41,168 bases of DNA, from positions 1-41,168 of the forward strand of contig JAIETL010000064.1 in the NCBI GenBank assembly GCA_019745195.1, in the 5' to 3' direction. The stretch is from Beijerinckiaceae bacterium. Its GTDB lineage: Bacteria; Pseudomonadota; Alphaproteobacteria; Rhizobiales; Beijerinckiaceae. Positions 33,389 through 41,088 of this stretch are shown here, piece by piece (positions within the stretch are counted from its first letter, which is position 1; the number at the start of each line of letters is the position of its first letter). Made by a program: the position numbers and the translations under genes. The notes under the pieces were generated by a model. It was given only the letters and a program-made list of their open reading frames with translations. It ran no database searches and was not told the origin of the DNA.

Positions 33389-33420
33389 ACTGCAGGTCGC
33401 CGCCGGCGACCTGCAGTTTT
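33389..33420 (+). terminator. Intrinsic terminator/attenuator after the binding protein
   Basis: A perfect 13-bp stem (33389-33401 pairing with 33405-33417) with a three-base loop is followed by TTTT. It begins 12 bases after the binding-protein stop and lies ahead of livH. It is a good intrinsic terminator that would let only some transcripts pass into the permease and hydrolase genes, giving excess binding protein. Confidence 0.8.
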
Positions 33421-33496
33421 GGCTGAACTATAATCGCCGCTCGAACGCGCCATTTGATGGACGTCTCCGCTTTACCTTACCGGAAGCTGGTTCAGC

Positions 33497-34372
33497 ATGA
33501 ACGCTGTCATTCAATATTTGCTGTCAGGCCTGGCAATCGGTGGCATCTATGCTTTGGTAGCCTTAGGATTCCACATTATGTGGTCGGCGGCTCGCGCTGT
33601 GAATTTCGCGCACGGCGACACACTAATGCTCGGTGCCGTTCTTGCAGTGATTGGGCTCGACGTCGGTCTTCCTCTTTCAATTGCATGCGGACTTGCCATT
33701 GGCGCGAGCTGTCTGTTCGGAATCGTTCTAGAACGTTACGCTGTGCGGCCATTCACGCGCGGGCATGGTGAGATCGGTTGGATGCTCACCACGATCGCTG
33801 TCGGCATCATGCTAGAGTCATTGGTGACAATGCAGTTTGGTGGCTTCTCGCGGCCGCTACCCTCCCCCGGGGTTGAAAAATCGATCTCCGTGCTTGGCGC
33901 GGGCGTCTACCCTCAAGAATTGTTGATCCCACTGGTGGCTATCGTGGCCACCGTGGGGCTGCGCCTCATGCAGCAGTACACGCTCGTTGGCCGGGCCATG
34001 CGCGCAGTCGCTTACAACCGCACTGCAGCGTCCCTGATGGGAATCGATGTCAACTCCGTGGTGGCACTTTCCTTTGCCCTCGCTGCGACACTGGGAGGTG
34101 CTGCAGGTATTCTCGTTGCGCCCGTCATCCAGGTCTCGGCCACGATGGGGCTAATCCTCGGGCTCAAGGGGTTCGCCGTGGCAATTATCGGCGGCATCAC
34201 AAGCGCTCCAGGTGTTCTGATCGCAGGCCTGAGTTTTGGTATCATCGAAAAATTCGTTGAGGGCTACATATCGACCGCGTCCCGCGAGATCGCGGGCTTT
34301 AGCCTGATGATTTTGGTGCTGTTGGTGTTCCCGCAGGGACTTTTCGGCAAGCGCGAGGTCTTCAAGGTATGA
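33497..34372 (+). CDS. livH: ABC transporter permease (LivH-like, second module)
   Basis: The 291-residue membrane protein has the LivH pattern GGIYALVALGFHIMWSAARA, NFAHGDTLMLGAVLAV, the cytoplasmic VGRAMRAVAYNRTAASLMGI, GLKGFAVAIIGGITSAPGVL and a C-terminal VLLVFPQGLFGKRE. It has about eight hydrophobic spans. The gene begins 120 bases after the binding-protein stop, past the terminator. Its TGA overlaps the next ATG (ATGA), so permease and fusion protein are translated together. GC content is noticeably lower than in the first Liv set, which argues against a recent duplication. Confidence 0.92.
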   Translation: MNAVIQYLLSGLAIGGIYALVALGFHIMWSAARAVNFAHGDTLMLGAVLAVIGLDVGLPLSIACGLAIGASCLFGIVLERYAVRPFTRGHGEIGWMLTTIAVGIMLESLVTMQFGGFSRPLPSPGVEKSISVLGAGVYPQELLIPLVAIVATVGLRLMQQYTLVGRAMRAVAYNRTAASLMGIDVNSVVALSFALAATLGGAAGILVAPVIQVSATMGLILGLKGFAVAIIGGITSAPGVLIAGLSFGIIEKFVEGYISTASREIAGFSLMILVLLVFPQGLFGKREVFKV

Positions 34373-36189
34373 GTCGTCATACGTCACTTATCGGGTTCGC
34401 TCTGTTTGGGCTCTGCCTAGCATTGGTGCCGTTTACAGCCGGCAATGAATATGAACTCCGCTTGTTCATGCTGTTCCTAATCTATGCCGTAATCGCCGTT
34501 GGTCTCAACGTGCTGGTTGGACTTGTGGGTATGGTCTCGCTCGGACAAGCGGGGTTGTTCGCGCTCGGCTCGTACACGGCAGCGGTGCTTTCAACGAAGC
34601 TCGGCTTTGGGCTAATCTCATCCTCCCTAGCGGCAATTGCGCTTGCCAGCCTATTCGGCGTGCTTCTTGCCTATCCCACAGTGCGGGTACGCGGTGTTTA
34701 TCTCGCGGTGGTGACGATCGCATTCGGCTTGATCGTTGAAAATGTCGCAATCGAGTGGCAGTCGTTGACTGGCGGAACTACCGGTATTACTAGTATACCC
34801 CGTCCAGACCTCTTCGGCTCCAAGATTTCGGGTTACGCATATTACGCGATCTTGGCTTTTACACTGCTCCTAGTGACTATTTTTGCTCACAATCTTAAGC
34901 GTTCGAGGTACGGCAGAGCGATGCTCGCCGTCTCGCAGAGCGAGACAGCAGCCAAGAGTCTTGGTATTAGCGCGACGGGTATGCGCACGCTCGCCTTCGT
35001 GGTCGCGGCGGCTACTGCCGGCTTGGCGGGAGTGTTTTACGCTTTTCTTAACTCATACATATCACCGGACATTTTTACGTTTTCAGACTCGGTGCGCTTT
35101 CTCTTGATGGTAATCTTCGGTGGAGCGGGAACGACGGCCGGTCCCGTCCTCGGCGCGTATCTGCTGACCTATCTGCCGGAATACCTCCAGCAGCTGCAGT
35201 ATTGGCAGAAATTTGCCTATGGCGCTCTATTGCTTATCGTAATGTTTGTACTGCCCCGCGGCATTGTCGGCACGCTGGCCCATCTGTGGGAGAGAAGACA
35301 CCCAAGCCCCCGCAACGTAGATCCGGCCGGAGGCATACCGGTTGAAACGGTCGTGCGAGATCTTGTTCGCAAAGGTTCGACAGAGCTTACCGCAACTGGC
35401 CTGACAGTCCGCTTTGGCGGGTTGACCGCGCTGTCCAATGTGTCGATGAGGCTTGGTCCCGGCGAGGTCCATGCATTGATCGGACCGAACGGCGCGGGCA
35501 AATCCACCTTCGTCAATACCATCACTGGTTTCTACACTCCTGACGCTGGTCAGGTTTCGCTGGGCGGCGCAACCCTGCTTGGGCAGGCCCCGCATCTCGT
35601 GGCTAGGCATGGACTGTCGCGCACCTTCCAGAATACTGAGCTGTTCGGAGAAATGACTGTTCTGGACAATGTCATCGCTGGCTATCAGCAGCGCCTCCAC
35701 TACAATCTTTTCGACGCTGCGTTTCGAACACCACGCTTCCGGCGCGAGGAAGCGGAATGTCGGCGGGCGGCTATCGGACTTCTGGCTTTCGTCAACCTTG
35801 TGGATTACGCGAATGCAGAAGCGAATATCCTGCCTTTTGGTCTGCAGCGCCGGCTTGAGATTGCGCGCGCACTGGCCTGTGGCCCTAGAGTGCTATTGTT
35901 GGACGAACCTGCAGCTGGCCTCACTACGCGTGAAATCGATGAGCTCGGCGCGATGATCGGAGAAATTGCGCGGCTGGGCATCTCAGTCCTGCTGATCGAA
36001 CACCACGTTGATCTAATCATGGCTGTGGCTGATAGGGTTACAGTTCTTGATTACGGCCAGGTGATAGCAAGCGATGTGCCGGCTATAGTTCAAGACGATC
36101 CGCGCGTCATTGAAGCGTATTTTGGTACGCCAGCTTTTTCTGCGCACGCTTCTCCACCTCCTTCAGTCGCTGCCAAGGAGGCATTTTGA
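34369..36189 (+). CDS. LivM-LivG fusion: ABC permease plus ATP-binding protein
   Basis: The 606-residue product joins a LivM-type permease (about 1-310) to a LivG-type ATPase (about 338-590). Permease motifs include GLVGMVSLGQAGLFALGSYT near residue 52, SQSETAAKSLGISATGMRTL and a last helix ending FVLPRGIVGTLAHLWERR. The ATPase has GPNGAGKSTF, HGLSRTFQNTELFGEMTVLD, the normal LivG signature LPFGLQRRLEIARAL, Walker B VLLLDEPAAGL and a C-terminal EAYFGTP. A linker of about 25 residues connects them. The fusion fixes one permease-one ATPase stoichiometry. Such fusions occur elsewhere in proteobacteria, so this is a real gene arrangement, not a sequencing error. Confidence 0.93.
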   Translation: MSRHTSLIGFALFGLCLALVPFTAGNEYELRLFMLFLIYAVIAVGLNVLVGLVGMVSLGQAGLFALGSYTAAVLSTKLGFGLISSSLAAIALASLFGVLLAYPTVRVRGVYLAVVTIAFGLIVENVAIEWQSLTGGTTGITSIPRPDLFGSKISGYAYYAILAFTLLLVTIFAHNLKRSRYGRAMLAVSQSETAAKSLGISATGMRTLAFVVAAATAGLAGVFYAFLNSYISPDIFTFSDSVRFLLMVIFGGAGTTAGPVLGAYLLTYLPEYLQQLQYWQKFAYGALLLIVMFVLPRGIVGTLAHLWERRHPSPRNVDPAGGIPVETVVRDLVRKGSTELTATGLTVRFGGLTALSNVSMRLGPGEVHALIGPNGAGKSTFVNTITGFYTPDAGQVSLGGATLLGQAPHLVARHGLSRTFQNTELFGEMTVLDNVIAGYQQRLHYNLFDAAFRTPRFRREEAECRRAAIGLLAFVNLVDYANAEANILPFGLQRRLEIARALACGPRVLLLDEPAAGLTTREIDELGAMIGEIARLGISVLLIEHHVDLIMAVADRVTVLDYGQVIASDVPAIVQDDPRVIEAYFGTPAFSAHASPPPSVAAKEAF

Positions 36190-36191
36190 AG

Positions 36192-36932
36192 ATGACAAGC
36201 TCCGATGCGCCCTTGTTGGACGTACGTGCTCTGCAAATCCGCTATGGGGCGGTCAATGCGGTGCGGGACGCCTCACTGACCGTTAGGAAAGGAGAACTGG
36301 TAGCGGTGATCGGCAATAATGGTGCCGGAAAGAGCTCCATTCTGCGGGGCATCTGCGGTCTCGTGAAGCCGGTTGCCGGCAAGGTGATCTTTTCCGGCCT
36401 CGAATCGACCAGCATGCCCGCACATCAGCACGTCGCCAGGGGCTTAGTGATGGTTCCTGAGGGCAGACTTATCTTCGCCGACCAAAGCGTAGAGGACAAC
36501 CTTATCCTCGGCGCATATACACGCTGGCGAAAAGCTAGGCCGGAGTCGCTCGCCGCCATTGAGCGTGCCTACACCCTTTTTCCGCGCCTCAAGGAACGCC
36601 GCCATCAACAGGCAGGCAGCCTTTCCGGAGGGGAGCAACAGATGCTTGCCATTGCGCGCGGGCTCAACTCCAACCCTAAACTGCTGATGATCGATGAGCT
36701 GTCGCTCGGATTGGCACCCAAGATCGTCGAGCAACTATTGGAAGTGCTTCAGACACTAAATCGCCAGGGGCTTTCTATCTTGCTGGTCGAGCAGCTTGCC
36801 GCATATGCCCTCGGCATCGCGCAACGAGCCTACGTAGTCGCTAACGGCGTAATCGCCAAAGAAGGTAAGGCGACAGAACTCGCAAATGACCCTGAAGTTA
36901 TGGCAGCTTTCCTCGGAAAGAAGCACGAATGA
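36192..36932 (+). CDS. livF: ABC transporter ATP-binding protein (LivF-like, second module)
   Basis: I chose ATG 36192 (246 aa) because AAGGAGG at 36175-36181 is ten bases upstream; a TTG two codons earlier would be too close. Motifs are GNNGAGKSSI (Walker A), VMVPEGRLIFADQSVEDNL, signature LSGGEQQML, Walker B LLMIDELSLGLAP (Glu shifted to DEL as in many LivF) and LVEQLAAYAL. It completes the importer with the LivM-LivG fusion. The end at 36932 is 31 bases before the cyclase-family gene, so the hydrolases are in the same operon. Confidence 0.92.
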   Translation: MTSSDAPLLDVRALQIRYGAVNAVRDASLTVRKGELVAVIGNNGAGKSSILRGICGLVKPVAGKVIFSGLESTSMPAHQHVARGLVMVPEGRLIFADQSVEDNLILGAYTRWRKARPESLAAIERAYTLFPRLKERRHQQAGSLSGGEQQMLAIARGLNSNPKLLMIDELSLGLAPKIVEQLLEVLQTLNRQGLSILLVEQLAAYALGIAQRAYVVANGVIAKEGKATELANDPEVMAAFLGKKHE

Positions 36933-36963
36933 CGATCTCACAACCTGGAACTGGAGAATACCG

Positions 36964-37662
36964 ATGGCCCAACGCGTGATCGACCTGAGCGTCACGATCG
37001 AAGATAATATGCCGGCACACAAGCTATTCCAGCGGCCGGTGATCACCACCCATCTGAGCCACGAGTCATCGAAGGCCTTTGACCTCGGAGTGCCGGGCGA
37101 CGCGATGACGTTCCAGACTAATTTCATCGCCATGCTCGATCACGTGGGCACACATGTCGATGCATTCAAGCATGTGAAAGTCGATGGGGCACCGATTGAC
37201 GAAATGCCGCTCGAAATGTTTATGGGGAAAGCTATCTGCTTCGATCTGCGACATGTCGGTGATCTCGAAGATATCACCGCGGAGCACCTCGAGGCAGCCG
37301 AGCTCAAGGCTGGTTTAAAGGTCGACGGCCATATTGTGCTACTCTGTACTGGGTTCCATAAGCGTAACTATCCCAGCATAGAAAGCGTTTGGAAAAATCC
37401 GCAGCTTACGGTGGAGGCGACCCGCTGGCTTCATCAACGCGGGTCAAAAATGCACGGCGTGGAAGGTCCTTCGACCGACCGCCCTACCGAAAATACATTC
37501 GCGCAGCATCGTCTTTGCCGCGATCTCGGTATGAGCCACTGGGAATGGCTAGTTAATCTTGAAGAACTGGTCGGCCAAGGAGAGTTCCAGTTCTTCGGCG
37601 CTCCGCTGAAATTTAAAGGCGGCTCTGGCTCACCCGTTCGTGCTTTCGCGATCGTAACCTGA
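36964..37662 (+). CDS. Cyclase-family metal-dependent hydrolase (kynurenine formamidase/isatin hydrolase type)
   Basis: I start at ATG 36964 (232 aa) with GGAG about eight bases upstream. The protein shows the PF04199 metal-binding motif in the form DHVGTHVDAFKH: His60, His64 and Asp66, with His70 next. VDGHIVLLCTGFHKRNYPS and HGVEGPSTDRPTENTFAQHR carry the second conserved block. Members hydrolyse formyl-amides (KynB), isatin and other cyclic or N-acyl amides with Mn or Zn. Together with the amidase just downstream, a ring-opening or deacylating role on an amide substrate is likely. The exact substrate is unknown. Confidence 0.87.
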   Translation: MAQRVIDLSVTIEDNMPAHKLFQRPVITTHLSHESSKAFDLGVPGDAMTFQTNFIAMLDHVGTHVDAFKHVKVDGAPIDEMPLEMFMGKAICFDLRHVGDLEDITAEHLEAAELKAGLKVDGHIVLLCTGFHKRNYPSIESVWKNPQLTVEATRWLHQRGSKMHGVEGPSTDRPTENTFAQHRLCRDLGMSHWEWLVNLEELVGQGEFQFFGAPLKFKGGSGSPVRAFAIVT

Positions 37663-37677
37663 GCATTTGCCACGCCT

Positions 37678-37705
37678 CGCCTACCCCGTTTCGGTGGGGT
37701 AGGCG
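37678..37705 (+). terminator. Hairpin between cyclase and amidase genes
   Basis: Ten-base arms (37678-37687 and 37696-37705) pair perfectly around an eight-base loop. No T-tract follows. It begins 16 bases after the cyclase stop and ends 33 bases before the amidase ATG. It may reduce read-through or protect the upstream message, or be a terminator without a U-tail. Confidence 0.55.
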
Positions 37706-37737
37706 CATTCCCCAACCGGCCGAGTGAAATCATCAAA

Positions 37738-39150
37738 ATGGCGCATCAATTTGACTATTTAACCGCCGTAGAGATGAGGCGGCTGATCATTACGAAACAG
37801 GTATCACCAGTTGAGATTGTACGCCGCGCGCTCGACAAGGCGGAGTCGACACAGGGTTCGCTCAACTGCTTTTCAACACTAATCCCCGATGCGGCCATGG
37901 CGGCAGCGCGCATTGCCGAGGATGCGGTAATAAAAGGCGCACCGCTTGGTTCGCTGCACGGCTTGCCTGTTTCTGTCAAAGATTTGATCGCCGTCAAGGG
38001 CGTGCCATTCTGCTCGGGCTCACGCGCGATGGCCAAGAATGTTGCCACGGTGGATGCGCCATCTGTGGAGAGGCTGCGTGCCGCTGGTGCTATCATAATA
38101 GGCAAGACGACCACTAGCGAGTTTGGCTGCAAGCCGGTAGGTGACAACCCTCTCACCGGCGTCACCCGCCACCCCTGGAACCTCAACAAGACACCGGGCG
38201 GCTCAAGCGCAGGAGCAGTATCGTCTGTTGCTGCTGGGATCACACCCTTGGCGCTCGGGACGGATGGGGGCGGTTCCATCCGCATCCCTTGCTCTTTTAC
38301 AGGTCTCACTGGTCTAAAGGGCCAGTTTGGCCGGGTGCCAGTTGCCCCCGTCTCGGCGACGCCCACGTTAGCCCACGTTGGACCTATTGCCCGCAATGTC
38401 GGCGACACAGCCTTGCTGTTCGCGGCAGTAGCGGGGCATGATCGTCGAGACCCATTCAGTGTCGCCGGCCCGGTGCCGGACGTGCTGACGGCTACGCGGG
38501 CTCCCGCAGCCGGGCTACGCATCGCGTACAGTCCAACTCTGGGCTATGCTCGCCCTGATCGCGAGGTCACTGAGATCGTCGGGAAGGCAGTACGGCAGTT
38601 CGAGGACATTGGCTGTACCGTCGATCTAGTCGAGACAGTCTTCACATCAGATCCTGCCGACCTGTGGACCGCAGAGTTTTATGCTGGTGTCGGCACACGC
38701 CTGCGCGGGGTAATCGAGACTCAACGCGACGTTCTTGACCCTGCGGTCGCCGAAGTGCTGGAACATGCACTCTCTCAGGAAATGCGTGATTACTACAACA
38801 AGGTCTTCGTGCGCTATGCACTCCGCGAAACAATGCGTCAATTCTTCGAGAATTATGATTTGATCATCTCACCAATCCTACCGGTCACCTCCTTGGACAT
38901 CGGGAAGAACATACCTGACCATATCACAGATCGTAATCTGGTCTCCTGGATTTACTACACATACCCATTCAACTTGACCGGCCAGCCGGCAGCTGCAGTC
39001 TGTGCGGGTATCGCCTCAGACGGTATGCCAGTTGGGTTCCAGATAGTAGGCGATACATTTGGTGAATACGACGTTATGCGCGCAGCAGCCGCATTCGAGG
39101 CAATGCAACCCGCTGGCTATAACATACGTTGTTTTGATGACACGGCGTGA
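37738..39150 (+). CDS. Amidase-signature family enzyme
   Basis: The 470-residue protein has the full Ser-cisSer-Lys catalytic set: Lys81 in LPVSVKDLI, cis-Ser156 in TPGGSSAGAVSS and nucleophile Ser180 in GTDGGGSIRIP, spaced exactly 24 residues apart as in FAAH and malonamidase. The C-terminal NLTGQPAAAVCAGIASDGMPVGFQIVG, present here in parts, is typical. It hydrolyses a carboxamide to acid and ammonia. It could be mistaken for GatA, but there are no gatB or gatC neighbours and it sits in a catabolic operon. It would act after or beside the cyclase-family hydrolase. The Nac-like regulator points to a nitrogen-scavenging context, as inference. Confidence 0.9.
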   Translation: MAHQFDYLTAVEMRRLIITKQVSPVEIVRRALDKAESTQGSLNCFSTLIPDAAMAAARIAEDAVIKGAPLGSLHGLPVSVKDLIAVKGVPFCSGSRAMAKNVATVDAPSVERLRAAGAIIIGKTTTSEFGCKPVGDNPLTGVTRHPWNLNKTPGGSSAGAVSSVAAGITPLALGTDGGGSIRIPCSFTGLTGLKGQFGRVPVAPVSATPTLAHVGPIARNVGDTALLFAAVAGHDRRDPFSVAGPVPDVLTATRAPAAGLRIAYSPTLGYARPDREVTEIVGKAVRQFEDIGCTVDLVETVFTSDPADLWTAEFYAGVGTRLRGVIETQRDVLDPAVAEVLEHALSQEMRDYYNKVFVRYALRETMRQFFENYDLIISPILPVTSLDIGKNIPDHITDRNLVSWIYYTYPFNLTGQPAAAVCAGIASDGMPVGFQIVGDTFGEYDVMRAAAAFEAMQPAGYNIRCFDDTA

Positions 39151-39201
39151 GTCGGTGGAGCGCACACCGTTTTGATTGGACAAATGGCATAGCCGATAAG
39201 G

Positions 39202-39219
39202 CATAGGCATTCGCCTATG
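39202..39219. repeat. Small inverted repeat downstream of the amidase
   Basis: CATAGGC and GCCTATG pair across four bases. The ATAGG/CCTAT core resembles the LysR operator at 32052 but the spacing differs by one (N10). It has no T-tract. It could be a weak terminator stem or a decoy or secondary regulator site. Confidence 0.4.
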
Positions 39220-39249
39220 AGTGCGACTATGTCGAAATCCCCTGACGGC

Positions 39250-39430
39250 CCGTTTTCGCGGGTCGAAGTGATCACGTCGGTGTAGCGTCGGCTCCGTTGG
39301 TCGACGGCGAGAACGTCCGTCTCGTCGAGAAAGCGATGCAGCCCGGGATGAGCGTGTCATTCGTGGCGCGCCAGGCCGGCATCTCGCCCTCGCAGCTCTT
39401 CGCCTGGAAGCGCCGCATGCTGGCATGCTG
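39250..39430 (+). pseudogene. Transposase OrfA remnant (IS66/IS3 type)
   Basis: The plus strand carries broken pieces of a helix-turn-helix transposase OrfA. SRVEVITSV is followed by a stop, and, in another frame, VEKAMQPGMSVSFVARQAGISPSQLFAWKRRML. The latter is the HTH of IS66 TnpA or IS3 OrfA proteins. At least one frameshift and a stop separate the pieces. The end at about 39415-39431 has a GCATGCTG tandem repeat. Confidence 0.6.
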
Positions 39431-39478
39431 GAAGGTGTTTAGTCCCAGCATGTCATGGCTTGGCTGAGGAACGAAGAG

Positions 39479-39805
39479 CTACGGCTTTTCGACGCTGATG
39501 GCTTTGATAGCCTCGAGAGGCGTTTTGAAGCGGAGCGCCTTTAGCTGCTTGGCGTAGTTGTAGGCGAGCAGCCAGTCCCGGACGTGGCGTCGGAGGTCGT
39601 CGATCGAGGCGTAGTGGAAGGCGCGGACGGTCGCCTCCTTGATCGTGCGGACCATCCGCTCGGCCTGGCCGTTGGTCGACGGATGATAAGGCTTGGTGAG
39701 CATGTGCTCGACGCCGCGCTCGGCGCAGACCCTCCCAAAGACATGAGGGACAGAGCCGCACTCGGCTTTTTTGTCGTGCTGGACGAACTGAACACCGTAG
39801 CACAT
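39479..39805 (-). pseudogene. IS481-type transposase C-terminal remnant
   Basis: The minus strand encodes the last about 100 residues of an integrase-core transposase: HMLTKPYHPSTNGQAERM with the DDE-domain glutamate, VRTIKEATVRAFHYAS and LLAYNYAKQLKALRFKTPLE. This is the IS481 pattern. The N-terminal domain and the two catalytic aspartates are missing, and upstream sequence is unrelated, so it cannot act. It points opposite to the IS110 gene next to it. Confidence 0.75.
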
Positions 39806-39939
39806 TGGGAAGCGGCTCAACCGTTGGCTGACGGCGCGCGAAGCCTTGCGTAGCGCAGCGCGTCGTCACGGCGGTCATGGCCGGCTAGCAGGTCTTTAGA
39901 GTGAGGTTGTCGAGACAACACTTTGGAGCGAGGCCGACC

Positions 39940-41085
39940 ATGACCAAGCGCTTTTCTATTCCCAGCGGCGCCGTGCTGGTAGCGATCGACATGTCCAAGC
40001 ACCGCCAGGAGGTCTTGATCGAACGACCTGAAGGAGGGCGCCGCCGGAGGATGACCGTGTTGGCGACCAGGCCGGATTACGACCGCCTGGTTGCTGATCT
40101 TTCGGCGATAGGGCGACCGATCCTCGTTGGCTTCGAGGCGACCGGCAACTACCATCGCACGCTCGCCCACCGACTGCTTACGGCCGGCTTCGAGCTGCGG
40201 TTGATCTCCTCGGTTGCGCTCGCCCGGACGCGAGAGGCTCTGCACAACGGCTGGGACAAGAACGATCCCAAGGATGCTCAAGTCATCCTGCACATGCTGC
40301 GGATCGGCGCCACACAGGCCAATGTCGATCCGCTTGCCGCTGGCATCAACGACCTGCAGGAGTTGTCGAAGACGCACGAGACGATCTCGAAGGCGAAGAC
40401 GCAGACCTGGCACCGCATCCTGACGCATTATCTGCCGCTTTATTTTCCGGAGATAGGCCGCTTCGCCGGCAATAGCCGTTCGGATTGGTTCCTGGCACTG
40501 ATCGAGCGCTTCCCGACGCCCGGCAGCATCACCGCACTGGAGCGGGAGGCGTTCGTGGCCGAGGCTTGGCCTCTGGTGGGCCGCAAGGTCTCCAAGGCGC
40601 GGCTAATCAACGATATCTACGAGACGGCCAGTTCCTCGATCGCGTTGCCTGTGTCGGAAGAGAGCGCGGCGATCACGATGTTCCGGATGATCATTGGCCA
40701 AGCGCGGGGCTTGATCCGGGAGCGCAACCGGATCGAGGAGATCGCGCAGTTCACGCTGGCTGATCATCATGATTACCAGTTGCTGCGGCGGAGCCCGGGA
40801 ATCGGACCGATCAATGCTCTGATCATCCTGGCCGAGGCCGGAGACCTGCGCCGGTTCGGCCATCACCGACAGTTCCTGAAGTTCTGCGGCCTTGACCTCG
40901 CGACCTGCCAATCCGGCACGTTCCGCGGTCGGACCAAGCTGTCGAAGTATGGCAATGCACGACTGCGCCGAACCTTCTGGATGGCCGCGCAGGTCGCCGC
41001 CAGCGCGACAACAGTTTCCGCGACAAGCTCGGCCGCTATGTGGCTGGTCACGCGGATGATGCCGATCGACGTCGCAAGGAGATGA
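39940..41085 (+). mobile_element. IS110-family transposase, C-terminus frameshifted
   Basis: I start at ATG 39940 (381 aa, MTKRFSIPSGAVLVAIDMSK) with GGAGCGAGG upstream. The RuvC-like DEDD domain has Asp17, Glu66, Asp109 and Asp112 (AIDMSK, GFEATG, NDPKDAQ). The Tnp C-terminal domain has RRSPGIGPINALIILAEAGD and the catalytic Ser325 in CQSGTFRG. After AAQVAAS (codon 355, about 41004) the frame diverges. The normal tail, RDNSFRDKLGRYVAGHADDA, is readable in another frame as if one base had been lost. Homology then ends near 41090. The element is probably disabled at its C-terminus and right end. IS110 elements lack terminal inverted repeats. Confidence 0.85.
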
Positions 41086-41088
41086 CCG

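Noticed and set aside
37738..39150. GatA (glutamyl-tRNA amidotransferase subunit A)
   Set aside because: The amidase signature is shared, but there is no gatB or gatC and the gene is the last of a transport/hydrolase operon.
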